Shown here: piece after piece, positions 35,242 through 44,613 of the stretch
How positions within the stretch are numbered: the stretch's first letter is position 1
Layout: each line of letters begins with the position of its first letter
Assembly (NCBI GenBank): GCA_001443375.1
Contig: LDXM01000017.1
Coordinates: 1-56,215, forward strand
Direction of reading: 5' to 3'
Length of the DNA: 56,215 nt
DNA from: Chloroflexi bacterium CSP1-4
Lineage (GTDB): Bacteria > Chloroflexota > Limnocylindria > Limnocylindrales > CSP1-4
Notes under the pieces: generated by a model
The model's database searches: none
Seen by the model: the letters and a program-made list of their open reading frames with translations, nothing else
What the model was told of the DNA's origin: nothing
Made by a program: the position numbers and the translations under genes

Positions 35242-36264
35242 TCAGGCGTACCGGATGCGCGGGTTGAGGAAGGCGTAGGCGATGTCCACGATAAGGTTCA
35301 CCATCAGGAAGATGAGGGCGAAGATGAGGATCGTCGACTGCACCACGAAGTAGTCGCGGTTGCCGATGGCGTCGACGATCCAGCGCCCCACGCCGTTCCA
35401 GGCGAAGACGGTCTCGGTGATGACCGCGCCGGCGAGCAGGCCGCCGACCTGGAGGCCGATGACCGTCACCACCGGCAGCCAGGCGTTGCGCATGATGTGC
35501 CGTCCGTCAATACGCCGCTCGGTGAGGCCCTTGGCGCGCGCCGTGCGCACGTAGTCCTCGTTGGCGACCTCGATGACCGAAGCACGCGTGATGCGCGTGA
35601 TGATGGCCAGCGGGATGGAGCCCAGCGCGATCGCCGGCAGGACCAGGTGGCGGACGCCGTCGACGAACGCATCGACCTTCTCGTCGAACGTCCAGCCCGC
35701 GTGCAGCCAGGCGTCGATGAGCACGAAGTTCGTCTGCAGGTCGAGCTGCAGACGAGCGTCGATGCGGCTCGACGCGGGTAGCACTTTGAGCTGCACCGCG
35801 AAGATGTACTGGAGCGTCAGGCCCAGCACGAAGACCGGGATACTGATGCCGAGCAGCGAGAGGACGGTCACGGCGCCGTCCGGCCAGCGCTGGGCGTAGC
35901 GAGCCGCGAAGCGGCCGAGAGGGATGCCCACCCCGACCGCGAAGATCATGGCCGCGATGGTCAGCTCGACGGTGGCCGGGAAGCGGCGCAGGAACTCCCC
36001 CAGGACCGGCTGGTTGTTGATGAAGCTTCTGCCGAAGTCGCCCTGCAGCAGCCCAGCCAGATAGTCGACGTACTGCACGGGGAGCGGATCGTCGAGTCCG
36101 AGGTACTCGCGCATCTCCGCGATGCGCTGGGCCGTGGCGTGCTGGCCCAGGATGGCCGTCGCCGGGTCGCCCGGGATGAGGTGGATGAAGGCGAAGAGGA
36201 CGATGGACAGACCGAAGAGGACCGGGATCGCGCCGAGCAGACGTCGAACGATGTACTTGGTCAC
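35242..36264 (-). CDS. dppB: Dipeptide-type ABC permease (DppB type), system 1
   Basis: 340 residues, GTG start. First helix YIVRRLLGAIPVLFGLSIVLFAFIHLIPGDPA is the family hallmark. The coupling loop VANEDYVRTARAKGLTERRIDGRHIMRNAW and the end LNPRIRYA are also typical. About six transmembrane segments. An extra stretch of about 25 residues around VLPASSRIDARLQLDLQ to WTFDEKV lies in a periplasmic loop. It follows the solute-binding gene after 118 bases that hold a strong hairpin. Confidence 0.95.
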   Translation of the reverse strand: MTKYIVRRLLGAIPVLFGLSIVLFAFIHLIPGDPATAILGQHATAQRIAEMREYLGLDDPLPVQYVDYLAGLLQGDFGRSFINNQPVLGEFLRRFPATVELTIAAMIFAVGVGIPLGRFAARYAQRWPDGAVTVLSLLGISIPVFVLGLTLQYIFAVQLKVLPASSRIDARLQLDLQTNFVLIDAWLHAGWTFDEKVDAFVDGVRHLVLPAIALGSIPLAIITRITRASVIEVANEDYVRTARAKGLTERRIDGRHIMRNAWLPVVTVIGLQVGGLLAGAVITETVFAWNGVGRWIVDAIGNRDYFVVQSTILIFALIFLMVNLIVDIAYAFLNPRIRYA

Positions 36265-36290
36265 GGACGGTCCTGCGTGCCTCGATGGGA

Positions 36291-36325
36291 CGATCCCCCG
36301 GGGCCGCGAGGGCCCCGGGGGATCG
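36291..36325 (-). terminator. Perfect 15-base hairpin between the solute-binding gene and the permeases
   Basis: CGATCCCCCGGGGCC and its exact complement GGCCCCGGGGGATCG flank a 5-base loop. It lies in the 118-base gap between the solute-binding gene stop (36383) and dppB (36264). No U-tract follows on the minus strand. A 3'-stabilising or partial-terminator hairpin here would let the binding protein be made in excess over the permeases, as is known for other binding-protein operons. Confidence 0.6.
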
Positions 36326-36382
36326 AGCTGCGGATCGCTGCCACCGCCGGTCCGTCCAACGTGGACGGCCGGCGTGCGGAGG

Positions 36383-38089
36383 CTAGTGGTCGGCGAGCCA
36401 GACCGTGTTGAACAGCTCGGTCAACGTGGAGTTGGGCACGAAGCCCTTCACGTAGAGCTGCGCCGCGGCGGGCGGCTTGGAGCTCAGCATGGGAACGCTC
36501 GGCATGTCGGCCGCGAGGAAATCCTGGGCCTGCTGCCAGTACTCCTTGGCCTTGTCGAGACTGTTCGTCTTGAGCGCGTTGTCCATGGCCTGCCACATCG
36601 CATCGTTCTTGTAGCCGAACTCCTCGTTCGGACCGAACGTGTTGTCGCTCCGCTCTCGGTAGCCGAAGAACGCCGTACTGAGGAAGTTGTCCGGGCCCGC
36701 CCAGTCGCAGGTCCAGCCGATGAGCCACAGCGGGTAGTCGCCCCCGGCCTCGGCCGAGAGGTAATCGGGGCGCCACGTGGCCGTCTTGGGGTTCGGCTTG
36801 AAGCCGACCGCCTCGAGGTCGCGCAGGATGGCCTCGAACTCACCTTTCGGGTCCGGCATGTACGGCCGGGCCACGTCAGACGGGTACCAGAAGTCGAAGC
36901 TGAGGTCGGTCACGCCCGACTCGGCGATGAGCGCCTTGGCCTTCTCGGGGTCGTAGGTGGGCAGGTTCAGCGCCTTGTAGCTGAAGAACCCGGGCGGCAT
37001 CCAGTTGTCCGCCACGACCGCCTGGCCGGCATAGAAGGTGTCGATGATCGACTGCTTGTTGACGGCGTAGGCCACGGCCTGGCGGATCTTCAGGTTGTCG
37101 AACGGCTTGTGCGTCTGGTTGATCGACAGGTTGAACAGGTTGCACGAGCCACCGCGGTCGATGGCCTGCAGCGTGGCGTCACCCTCGACGGTCTTGCCGT
37201 CGATCGGCGAGAGCGTCTGGGTGAAGTCGATCTCACCCGCCTGCAGGGCGTTGAGCGTCGAGGTGGAGTCTGGGAAGACCCGGAACACGATGCCATCGAG
37301 ATATGCCGCGTGCGTGGCGTCCCAGTAGTCGGCGTTCCTCTCGAGCGTGACATGGTCACCCGGGACCCACTCCTTGAACTTGAAGGGGCCCGTGCCGGTC
37401 ATGGCCCCGGCGCCGCCCTGCGCGTAGGTGTTGTTGGCGAAATCGGGATCGCTCGCCTTGCCCAGCTCGAGCGCGGCCGGGCTGGAGATGAAGAACGGCA
37501 CCAGGGTCTGGGTGGTCAGGAAGGCGGAGTTCGGCGCCGTCAGCTTGATGGCCACCTCGGTCGGGCTGTTGACGGTGACCGAGTCGACCACGGGCCGCAG
37601 CGCCACGTCGAGGTAGTACGTGTACTCGAGCTTCGAATAGGCGTCGGGGATGTTGAGCCAGCGGTCGTAATTGAACTTCACGGCGTCGGCGTTGAAGTCC
37701 GTGCCGTCATGGAACTTGACGCCCGTGCGCAGCTTGAACGTGTACGTCAGCGCGTCCTCGGAGATGGTCCAGCTCTCGGAGAGCACCGGGATGACCTCGC
37801 TCGCCGAGCCGGGCTTGAGCCCCACGAGGCCTTCCATGACCTGGTTCATGACGTACGACGAGTTGCTGTCGTCGATGAGCGCCGAGTCCGTGCGCGAGAT
37901 GTCGCCGGGCAGGGCCACGATGAGCGTGCCGCCGGCCTTGGGGGTTTCCTCGGGGGCCGTCGTCGGCGCGGGTGTGGCGGCGCCCGTCGGCGCGGGTGTG
38001 GCGGCTGGGGTCGGGGATGCTCCGGTCGTGCAGGCTCCCACCAGGAGGCCCGCCGCGACCAGCAGCACACCGAATCGAGTTCGTCTCAT
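36383..38089 (-). CDS. dppA: ABC transporter solute-binding lipoprotein (SBP family 5), system 1
   Basis: 568 residues. Lipoprotein signal peptide with lipobox LVGAC (Cys20), then a Thr/Pro/Ala-rich tether and a family 5 extracellular binding domain: GGTLIVALPGDISRTDSAL, EVIPVLSESWTISEDALTYTFKLRTGVKFHDG, YKALNLPTYDPEKAKALIAESG. A strong Shine-Dalgarno (GGAGGAGAAGG) sits directly before the ATG. It leads the system 1 operon. Ligand probably a peptide or similar; family 5 also binds nickel, sugars and other compounds, so this is not certain. The 124-base gap upstream (38090-38213) contains a small CCGCCC/GGGCGG hairpin and no promoter I can name. Confidence 0.95.
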   Translation of the reverse strand: MRRTRFGVLLVAAGLLVGACTTGASPTPAATPAPTGAATPAPTTAPEETPKAGGTLIVALPGDISRTDSALIDDSNSSYVMNQVMEGLVGLKPGSASEVIPVLSESWTISEDALTYTFKLRTGVKFHDGTDFNADAVKFNYDRWLNIPDAYSKLEYTYYLDVALRPVVDSVTVNSPTEVAIKLTAPNSAFLTTQTLVPFFISSPAALELGKASDPDFANNTYAQGGAGAMTGTGPFKFKEWVPGDHVTLERNADYWDATHAAYLDGIVFRVFPDSTSTLNALQAGEIDFTQTLSPIDGKTVEGDATLQAIDRGGSCNLFNLSINQTHKPFDNLKIRQAVAYAVNKQSIIDTFYAGQAVVADNWMPPGFFSYKALNLPTYDPEKAKALIAESGVTDLSFDFWYPSDVARPYMPDPKGEFEAILRDLEAVGFKPNPKTATWRPDYLSAEAGGDYPLWLIGWTCDWAGPDNFLSTAFFGYRERSDNTFGPNEEFGYKNDAMWQAMDNALKTNSLDKAKEYWQQAQDFLAADMPSVPMLSSKPPAAAQLYVKGFVPNSTLTELFNTVWLADH

Positions 38090-38213
38090 CCTTCTCCTCC
38101 TCTAGGTCCGGTCAGACCGCCCGGGGGCGGCGCCGCGACCGTGCCGAATGATGCCATGCCGATACGCGTCCGTCACCTCCAGGGACGCACGATGTGGGGT
38201 TCGAGGCCGGTCC

Positions 38214-39341
38214 TCAGGCGCCGATGACCGGTAACTGTCGCTCCGCCGCGCTGGCGATGGCCTGCGGCGTGACCTCCTCGCTGAAGTGGCATGCGACGAG
38301 GTGTCCCGCACCGACGTCGCGGAAGACCGGCTCCTCCGTCTCGCAGCGCTCCGGGTTGCCCAGCTGCTCGCGCAGCCAGCAGCGCGTGTTGAAGCGGCAG
38401 CCCTCCGGCGGCGCGGCCGGCGAGGGCACGTCGCCCTTGAGCACGAGCCGCTTCTTGCGCCGCCGGGGGTCCGGCTCCGGGACGGCCGAAAGCAGCGCCA
38501 CCGTGTAGGGGTGCTTGGGAGCGGCGTAGAGCGGATCCACGTCGGCCAGCTCCACGAGCTTGCCCAGGTACATCACGCCGACGCGGTCGCTGATGTGCTC
38601 GACGACGGCGAGGTTGTGGGCGATGAACAGGTAGGTCAGGCCCAGTTCCTGCTGCAGGTCGTCGAGCAGGTTCAGCACCTGGCTCTGGATGGAGACGTCG
38701 AGCGCGCTGACCGGCTCGTCGCAGACGATGAACTCGGGATTCAGGGCCAGCGCCCGGGCGATGCCGATGCGCTGCCGCTGGCCGCCCGAGAACTCGTGCG
38801 GGTAGCGGTGGATGTGGCTCTGGTTGAGGCCCACCTTGGCCAGCAGCTCGCGCACGAGCTCCTCGCGCTTGGCCTTGTCGGTGAGGCCGTGCACGAGCGG
38901 GCCCTCGCCGACGATCTCACCCACCGTCATGCGCGGGTTCAGGCTGGCGTAGGGATCCTGGAAGACGACCTGGAGGTCGCGACGCGCCTCCTTGAGCTGG
39001 GTGGCGTTGAGGTCGAAGAGCGGCCGGTCGTCCACGTACACCTGGCCGCTGGTGGCCGGGATGAGGCGCAGGATGACCTTGCCCAGCGTCGTCTTGCCGC
39101 AGCCGGACTCGCCCACGAGGCCCAGCGTCTCCCCGCGACGGACCTCGAAGCTCACGTCGTCCACGGCGCGCACGGCGCCGATGGTGGTCACGCCGAGCAG
39201 CCCTCCCCGGATGGGGAAGTGCTTGACGACGTGCTCGGCCCGCAGGAGCACCCTGCCGGCCCCGCCGTTCGCGCGCACCAGCGACGCGCTCGCCTCGATC
39301 GGCTCGATGGCCGCGCCGTCCGCCCAGGTCTGGCCGCTCAC
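38214..39341 (-). CDS. dppF: Oligo/dipeptide ABC transporter ATP-binding protein (OppF/DppF type), system 2
   Basis: 375 residues from a GTG at 39341 overlapping the partner ATPase stop by 4 bases; the longer frame upstream is shadow. Walker [13 protein letters not shown]-loop [11 protein letters not shown], signature [15 protein letters not shown], Walker [14 protein letters not shown], His-loop FIAHNLAVV (Asn in place of the more common Asp after His). Cys motif [14 protein letters not shown] and VACHF at the C-terminus. Close paralogue of the system 1 protein. Confidence 0.95.
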   Translation of the reverse strand: MSGQTWADGAAIEPIEASASLVRANGGAGRVLLRAEHVVKHFPIRGGLLGVTTIGAVRAVDDVSFEVRRGETLGLVGESGCGKTTLGKVILRLIPATSGQVYVDDRPLFDLNATQLKEARRDLQVVFQDPYASLNPRMTVGEIVGEGPLVHGLTDKAKREELVRELLAKVGLNQSHIHRYPHEFSGGQRQRIGIARALALNPEFIVCDEPVSALDVSIQSQVLNLLDDLQQELGLTYLFIAHNLAVVEHISDRVGVMYLGKLVELADVDPLYAAPKHPYTVALLSAVPEPDPRRRKKRLVLKGDVPSPAAPPEGCRFNTRCWLREQLGNPERCETEEPVFRDVGAGHLVACHFSEEVTPQAIASAAERQLPVIGA

Positions 39342-40396
39342 GCCGGCGCCTGCAGAGCCGAGGCAGCCGCCTCGGCCAGCTCGCCGGTCGCCTCCGGCCC
39401 GACGGCCGGGGGCTCGCCGGCCGGGGTCAGCCAGCAACGCGAGAGGTGGCCGCGGGCGATCTCCTGGAGCGGCGGCGGGGTGTCGCACACGGGCATCGCG
39501 TGCGGGCAGCGGCGCTTGAAGAGGCAGCCCTTGGGCAGATTCAGCGGGTTGGGCACGACGCCCTGGATGACCTCCAGGCGCTGGCGCTTCTCGCCCAGCC
39601 GCGGGATCGAGGCCAGCAGGCCGGTCGTGTAGGGATGGTGGGGCTTCGCGAAGACCGTGTCGGCGTCGGACTGCTCGACCACCTGGCCGGCATACATGAC
39701 GACGACGTCGTCGGCCATCTCGGCGATCACCCCGAGGTCGTGGGTGATGAGCATGATGGCCATCCGGTTGCGCTCCCGCAGGCTCTTCATGAGCTCGAGG
39801 ATCTGGGCCTGGATGGTCACGTCGAGCGCCGTCGTCGGCTCGTCGGCGATGAGCAGCTCGGGGTTCGTGCTGAGGGCCATGGCGATCATGACCCGCTGGC
39901 GCATGCCGCCCGACAGCTCGTGGGGATACTGCTTCGCCCGGCGGGCGGGATCGGGGATACCGACCAGCTGGAGCATCTCGACGGCGCGCTCCCATGCCTG
40001 GCGGCGGCCGACGGCTTCATGCAGCGAGACGGCCTCGGAGATCTGATCGCCGCAGGTGTAGACGGGGTTGAGGCTGGTCATCGGCTCCTGGAAGATCATG
40101 CTGATCTGGTTGCCGCGGATGTCGCGCATCTCGGCGTCGTCGACCCTCAGCAGGTCCCTGCCACGCAACAGGACGGAGCCGCCCACGATGCGGCCGGGCT
40201 GCTCGATGAGCCGCATCACCGACAGGGCGGTGATGCTCTTGCCGCAGCCCGACTCGCCGACGACGCCGACGGTCTTGCCGTCGCCGATCTCATACGAGAC
40301 GCCGTCGACGGCCTTGACGGTGCCGTCCTGGGTGAAGAAGTGGGTGCGCAGGTCCTGGATCTCGAGGAGGGGTCGATCCGATCTGTGGACGGTCAT
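39338..40396 (-). CDS. dppD: Oligo/dipeptide ABC transporter ATP-binding protein (DppD type), system 2
   Basis: 352 residues. Walker [12 protein letters not shown]-loop [11 protein letters not shown], signature [15 protein letters not shown], Walker [14 protein letters not shown], His-loop [13 protein letters not shown]-terminal Cys motif [15 protein letters not shown]. It starts 4 bases after the permease stop and is translationally coupled to the second ATPase by a GTGA overlap. Confidence 0.95.
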   Translation of the reverse strand: MTVHRSDRPLLEIQDLRTHFFTQDGTVKAVDGVSYEIGDGKTVGVVGESGCGKSITALSVMRLIEQPGRIVGGSVLLRGRDLLRVDDAEMRDIRGNQISMIFQEPMTSLNPVYTCGDQISEAVSLHEAVGRRQAWERAVEMLQLVGIPDPARRAKQYPHELSGGMRQRVMIAMALSTNPELLIADEPTTALDVTIQAQILELMKSLRERNRMAIMLITHDLGVIAEMADDVVVMYAGQVVEQSDADTVFAKPHHPYTTGLLASIPRLGEKRQRLEVIQGVVPNPLNLPKGCLFKRRCPHAMPVCDTPPPLQEIARGHLSRCWLTPAGEPPAVGPEATGELAEAAASALQAPA

Positions 40397-40400
40397 GCCC

Positions 40401-41348
40401 CTACTTCCTCACCCGCTGGCGCGGGTCGAGGGCATCCCGCAGGCCGTCGCCCATGAAACTCGCCGCGAGGACGACGAGGATCAGCGTGAGCCCGGGGTAG
40501 AGGATCAGGATGGGCTGCCGGTAGAAGAACTCCTGGGCGTTGGTGAGCATGTTGCCCAGGCTTGCCTCCGGTGGCGAGATCCCGAAGCTGAGGAACGAGA
40601 GCGTGGCTTCCACGACCACGGAGTCGGCGATGCCCAGGGTGGCGGCGACGACCACCGGCGCCATGGCCGCCGGCAGCATGTGGCGCACGATGATGCGCCG
40701 GTCGCCGGCGCCCAGTGCCCGGGCCGCCTGCACGAAGTCCGTTTCGCGCAGCGAGAGGAACTCGGCGCGCACGAGTCGCGCGGCGGTCGTCCAGCCCACG
40801 ATGCCGATGGCCACGATGACCACGATGGCGTTGCCCGTGCCGAAGAGGGCCACCATCATCACGATGAGGAAGAAGCTCGGCAACGACAGGACGACGTCCA
40901 CGAGGCGCATCAGGAGGTTGTCCACGGCCCCGCCGACGTAGCCGGCGATGGCGCCGACCGTGATGCCCACGACGACGATGATGCTCACTGCCGAGAAGCC
41001 CACGAAGAGGGACGTCTGCAGCGCCTTGACCAGCCGGATGAAGACGTTCATGCCGATGCTGTCATAGCCCAGCGGCGCGAAGGGGTTCAGGAGGGACGGA
41101 GGATGGTTGGCCAGCGACAGGCTCGTCTTCGCGTAGAGGCTCCCGGTGATGGTCGGGACGACCAGCGCGAGCGTCACCAGGATGGCCATCACGATGAGGC
41201 CGACCACCGCGAGGGAGTGCTGCATGAAGCGCTGGCGGGCGAGCTGCCAGTACGTGCGGACCGGCGTCAGGTCGACCTCGTCGACGGCCCCTTGACCCGC
41301 GCCGGTGGTGGCCTTGGCCGGGATCTGACCGAGCTGCGTGCCCTCCAT
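40401..41348 (-). CDS. dppC: Dipeptide-type ABC permease (DppC type), system 2
   Basis: 315 residues from the ATG at 41348, which has GGAAGGGG just upstream; the much longer upstream frame is shadow of dppB. An unusually long, polar N-terminus of about 35 residues precedes the first helix. Coupling loop [30 protein letters not shown] and terminus [16 protein letters not shown] are typical. About six transmembrane helices. Confidence 0.95.
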   Translation of the reverse strand: MEGTQLGQIPAKATTGAGQGAVDEVDLTPVRTYWQLARQRFMQHSLAVVGLIVMAILVTLALVVPTITGSLYAKTSLSLANHPPSLLNPFAPLGYDSIGMNVFIRLVKALQTSLFVGFSAVSIIVVVGITVGAIAGYVGGAVDNLLMRLVDVVLSLPSFFLIVMMVALFGTGNAIVVIVAIGIVGWTTAARLVRAEFLSLRETDFVQAARALGAGDRRIIVRHMLPAAMAPVVVAATLGIADSVVVEATLSFLSFGISPPEASLGNMLTNAQEFFYRQPILILYPGLTLILVVLAASFMGDGLRDALDPRQRVRK

Positions 41349-41359
41349 CGATCCCCTTC

Positions 41360-42316
41360 CTAGTACTTGATGCGCGGATCGACGAACGCGTAGAGGACGT
41401 CCGCCAGGAGGTTGCCCAGGATGACCATGGCGCCGCCGACCATGACGAAGGCGAGCACGGCCGGGTAGTCGCGCTCGATGACCGCGGTCACGCCCATGCC
41501 GCCCAGGCCGGGCCAGGCGAAGACCGCTTCGGTGACGGCCGCGCCGACCAGCAGCGAGGGGATGGTGAGTCCCAACAGGGTCACGATGGGGATGAGGGCG
41601 TTGCGCAGGGCATGCTTGAAGAGGACGCGTGAGCCGGGCAGGCCCTTGGCTCGGGCCGTGCGCACGTAGTCCTGGTGCAGGACCTCGAGCATCGAGGAGC
41701 GCATGTAGCGGCTCCAGCCCGCCACCGACACGATGGTCAGCGTCATGACCGGCAGCACGAGGTGCCAGACCAGGTCGCCGATGCTGTCGTCGCCGTAGGT
41801 GTGCCGTCCGAAGAGCGGGAAGAGGTCGAGCTTGATGGCGAAGACGAACTTCAGCACGAGGCCCAGCCAGAAGGTGGGCATGGCGTAGCCGATGGTGGCC
41901 AGGACCATGATGATCTTGTCCGCCCAGCTGTACTGCCGGACCGCCCCCAGCACCCCCACGGGGATGGCGATGATGACGGTCAGGAAGAGCGAGGTGCCCA
42001 TCAGCTCGAGCGTGTAGGGCACCCGCGCGGCGATCTTCGTGATCACCGGCTGGCCGTCGGTGAAGGAGTAACCCCAGGCGTCCACGCGCCAGACCTGGAA
42101 GAAGGCGACCATCCAGCTCAGGAGCTGCTGCGGCAGCGGCTGGTCCAGTCCGTACAGGCGGCGCAGGTTCTCGATCGTCTGGGGCGAGACGCGACCCGAC
42201 CGGAAGCGGTCGATGGGCTCGCCCGGCGCGAGGTAGATGATCATGAACGAGATGACCGCGATCCCCAGCAGGATGGGGACCGCTTGGATGAGGCGTCTGA
42301 GGACGTACGTCGCCAT
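41360..42316 (-). CDS. dppB: Dipeptide-type ABC permease (DppB type), system 2
   Basis: 318 residues. First helix YVLRRLIQAVPILLGIAVISFMIIYLAPGEP, coupling loop LHQDYVRTARAKGLPGSRVLFKHALRNAL, end VDPRIKY. Eleven bases separate it from the DppC gene. It follows its solute-binding gene after 135 bases that contain a terminator-like hairpin. Confidence 0.95.
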   Translation of the reverse strand: MATYVLRRLIQAVPILLGIAVISFMIIYLAPGEPIDRFRSGRVSPQTIENLRRLYGLDQPLPQQLLSWMVAFFQVWRVDAWGYSFTDGQPVITKIAARVPYTLELMGTSLFLTVIIAIPVGVLGAVRQYSWADKIIMVLATIGYAMPTFWLGLVLKFVFAIKLDLFPLFGRHTYGDDSIGDLVWHLVLPVMTLTIVSVAGWSRYMRSSMLEVLHQDYVRTARAKGLPGSRVLFKHALRNALIPIVTLLGLTIPSLLVGAAVTEAVFAWPGLGGMGVTAVIERDYPAVLAFVMVGGAMVILGNLLADVLYAFVDPRIKY

Positions 42317-42388
42317 GGCTCACCTTGCGGGAGTGGCGCGGCCCGGCCGGCGCGTCACCCGGAGTGGAACGGCTCGCAGAGGATAAAC

Positions 42389-42424
42389 GAGGACGGTGGC
42401 GGCCGCATGGCCGCCACCGTCCTC
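42389..42424 (-). terminator. Perfect 16-base hairpin with T-rich tail after the system 2 solute-binding gene
   Basis: GAGGACGGTGGCGGCC and its exact complement flank a 4-base loop. On the minus strand GTTTATCC comes a few bases after the stem, so it looks like a rho-independent (partial) terminator between the binding-protein gene and the permease genes, matching the position of the hairpin at 36291-36325 in system 1. Confidence 0.7.
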
Positions 42425-42451
42425 CGCCCGGCTAGGCCGGGGGCTTGTGCG

Positions 42452-44419
42452 CTACTTGGCTTCGATGACCCAGGTGTCGTTGTTCCAGTAGTCGAGCGGG
42501 CTGGTCAGGTTGATCGTGCCGGTGCTCGACGAGACGCTCTTCGTGTACCCGCGGTGGGCGAGGTCGCCCCACAGGAAGTAATAGGGCACATCGTTGTGGA
42601 TGAGCACCTGGAACTTCCCGTAGATCTCCTTGCGCTTCGCCTGATCGAGCTCCTGGCGACCCTCCTCGAGGAGCTTGTCGCCCTCGGGGTTGTTCCAGCA
42701 GATGAAGTTGTTGTCGTCCGGATTCTCCTTGGTGGTGCACTTCGACGAGTGGAAGATCGAGTAGTCGTCCGGATCGATCGCGGTGCCCCAGCCGCCGAGA
42801 TAGGTGACGAAGTTGTTGGGGTACGAGAGGAGCGGCAGGAGGACCGTCGCGAAGTCGGCCTCCTTGACCGTGATCTCGATGCCGCACTCCGCCAGCTGGT
42901 CCTTGGCCAGCGAGGCGAAGCGGACGCGCTGCGGCCGGCCCTGCCGGACGTAGAGATCCGAGGCGAGACGGACACCATCCTTGGCGTAGACGCCGTCGGC
43001 ACCCAAGGTCCAACCGGCCCCTTCGATCTTGGCCTTGGCGGCCGGCACGTCGTAGGTGTACGCCGGAAGGTCCGTGCTGAAGGCCCACGAGGCCGGCGGC
43101 ACGTTGGCGTAGATCGGGATGCCGTTGCCCTCGGTGGCGACCGAGACGGTCTGATCGTGGTCGATGCACATCGCGAACGCCTCGCGGAGGGCCTTGTCCG
43201 CGTAGAGCTTGCCCTCCTTGAGGTTGAACCCGATGTAGTAGTAGCCAAAGTCCGGGAACTCCGACAGGGCCAGGGTGGCGTCACCCTTGAGGGTCGCCAG
43301 CGCGTCCGAGGTGACCTCGGTCTGCCAGTTGATCTCACCCTGCTGGAGGGCCGCCGAGGCCGTCGCCGCATCCTTGATGATGGGGATGAAGACGTTGGCC
43401 GGGCCGACGTCGACCGAGTGGTAGTTCTCGTTCTTGGCCAGCTCGACGCTCTGGCCCGCAAGGTACTTCCCGAACTTGTACGGGCCGGTGCCGATCGGAT
43501 TCCGCTGGAAGTCGAGGAGGCGGAAGGCCGCTGCGATCTTGTCGGTCGCGCCGGCGGCGAGCGTCGTGTTCAAGTCGTTGAGCTGGTCGATGAGCGCCTG
43601 GCCGTAGGCGCTCGGATCGAGCTGACCGTCGGCCAGGTAGGCATTCTTGTCGGGCAGCGTGACGCCGGCCTGGCCTAGGATCGCCTCGGCCTCGGCGACG
43701 TAGGTCGCCGGGTCGCAGGTCGCGGGCGGGGCATCGCTGCCGCACTCCTCGGCGGCGGTCGCCGTGGAGATCTTGTCCGCCAGGGCCGCGACGGCGGCCG
43801 TGTCGGCGCCGCCCGCAGCGGCGGCGAACTTCGCATAGGACGCCTCGACGGCGGCCTTGGGCATGATGGGCGAGGCGAGCTGGATGAGGAACGGCGCGTA
43901 CTTCAGCTTGAGCTTCAGCACGATCGTCGTGGCATCCGGCGCCGCGATGCTCTCGACGTTGTCACCGATCGAGGAGCAGAAGTCGGGGATGTAGGTGCAG
44001 TTCGGCGAGAGCGCCAGGTCGAACGTGAACTTGACGTCCGCCGAGGTGACCGCGCTGCCGTCGTGGAACTTGACGTCGTCACGCAGCTTGACCGTCCAGG
44101 TCAGGCCGTCCGCGCTCGTCTCGGGCATGCCCGTGGCGATGTCCGGGACCACCGAGAGGCTATCGTTGATGCGGTACATGCCGTTGTAGAGGAGGCCGAC
44201 GATCCAGCTCGTGGGCAAGTCCGTGTAGGCCAGCGAGAAGTAGGTGGGCTCACCGTCGACGGCGAACTTGAAGTCCGCCGAAGTGGCGGCCGGCGGGGCA
44301 GTCGCGCCGGGGGCCGTGGCGGTCGGCTGCGGGGTGGGTGACGCGCCTGTCGTGCAGGCTGCAGCCACGAAGAGAAATGTGGCGAGCAAGGCTAGGCCTC
44401 GTCGAGTCCGAAGACTCAT
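42452..44419 (-). CDS. dppA: ABC transporter solute-binding lipoprotein (SBP family 5), system 2
   Basis: 655 residues, longer than usual (500-570). Lipobox FVAAAC (Cys22), Pro/Thr/Ala-rich tether, then family 5 motifs (VVPDIATGMPETSADGLTWTVKLRDDVKFHDG, NPIGTGPYKFGKY). The extra length comes from an insertion at about residues 195-300 with Cys226 and Cys235; Cys141 and Cys148 form a second close pair. The orphan protein at 44614-46569 shares both Cys pairs and the insertion, so the two are close paralogues. AGGAGGATGG precedes the ATG. Leads the system 2 operon under a near-consensus promoter. Confidence 0.95.
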   Translation of the reverse strand: MSLRTRRGLALLATFLFVAAACTTGASPTPQPTATAPGATAPPAATSADFKFAVDGEPTYFSLAYTDLPTSWIVGLLYNGMYRINDSLSVVPDIATGMPETSADGLTWTVKLRDDVKFHDGSAVTSADVKFTFDLALSPNCTYIPDFCSSIGDNVESIAAPDATTIVLKLKLKYAPFLIQLASPIMPKAAVEASYAKFAAAAGGADTAAVAALADKISTATAAEECGSDAPPATCDPATYVAEAEAILGQAGVTLPDKNAYLADGQLDPSAYGQALIDQLNDLNTTLAAGATDKIAAAFRLLDFQRNPIGTGPYKFGKYLAGQSVELAKNENYHSVDVGPANVFIPIIKDAATASAALQQGEINWQTEVTSDALATLKGDATLALSEFPDFGYYYIGFNLKEGKLYADKALREAFAMCIDHDQTVSVATEGNGIPIYANVPPASWAFSTDLPAYTYDVPAAKAKIEGAGWTLGADGVYAKDGVRLASDLYVRQGRPQRVRFASLAKDQLAECGIEITVKEADFATVLLPLLSYPNNFVTYLGGWGTAIDPDDYSIFHSSKCTTKENPDDNNFICWNNPEGDKLLEEGRQELDQAKRKEIYGKFQVLIHNDVPYYFLWGDLAHRGYTKSVSSSTGTINLTSPLDYWNNDTWVIEAK

Positions 44420-44453
44420 GGGCTTCCATCCTCCTGTGTCCGAACGTCGGGCG

Positions 44454-44505
44454 GCCGTGGCGGCGCCGGATCGTCCCCTCTCGTCCTCGAGACCCTCGCC
44501 ACGGC
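44454..44505 (-). other. Inverted repeat in the system 2 leader
   Basis: GCCGTGGCG and CGCCACGGC, 9 bases each and 34 apart, lie in the roughly 130-base leader of the solute-binding gene, 35 bases before its ATG. They could fold into a leader stem. No known riboswitch motif is apparent. Confidence 0.4.
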
Positions 44506-44556
44506 TGCACAGGCGCGCAGACGTCTCCCACGACGGGTCGCGGAACGGCTGGCAGC

Positions 44557-44587
44557 ATTATAGGGTCGCCCTGCGACGGGGTGTCAA
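44557..44587 (-). promoter_or_regulatory. Strong sigma70-type promoter of ABC system 2
   Basis: Exact consensus hexamers on the minus strand: -35 TTGACA (44582-44587) and -10 TATAAT (44557-44562), with a 19-base spacer, slightly longer than ideal. Transcription would start near 44550, about 130 bases before the ATG at 44419. Confidence 0.75.
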
Positions 44588-44588
44588 G

Positions 44589-44603
44589 GAACCCTGCGGG
44601 TTC
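44589..44603 (-). terminator. Short hairpin after the orphan solute-binding gene
   Basis: GAACCC-GCA-GGGTTC followed by CTTG on the minus strand, 11 bases after the stop at 44614 and directly before the -35 of the next operon. A weak candidate end for the glycine cleavage operon transcript. Confidence 0.35.
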
Positions 44604-44613
44604 GGCCCCGACC

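Noticed and set aside
39342-39995. N-terminal extension of the system 2 OppF-type ATPase
   Set aside because: The extra residues are shadow of the DppD-type gene; GTG at 39341 with a GTGA overlap fits the operon.
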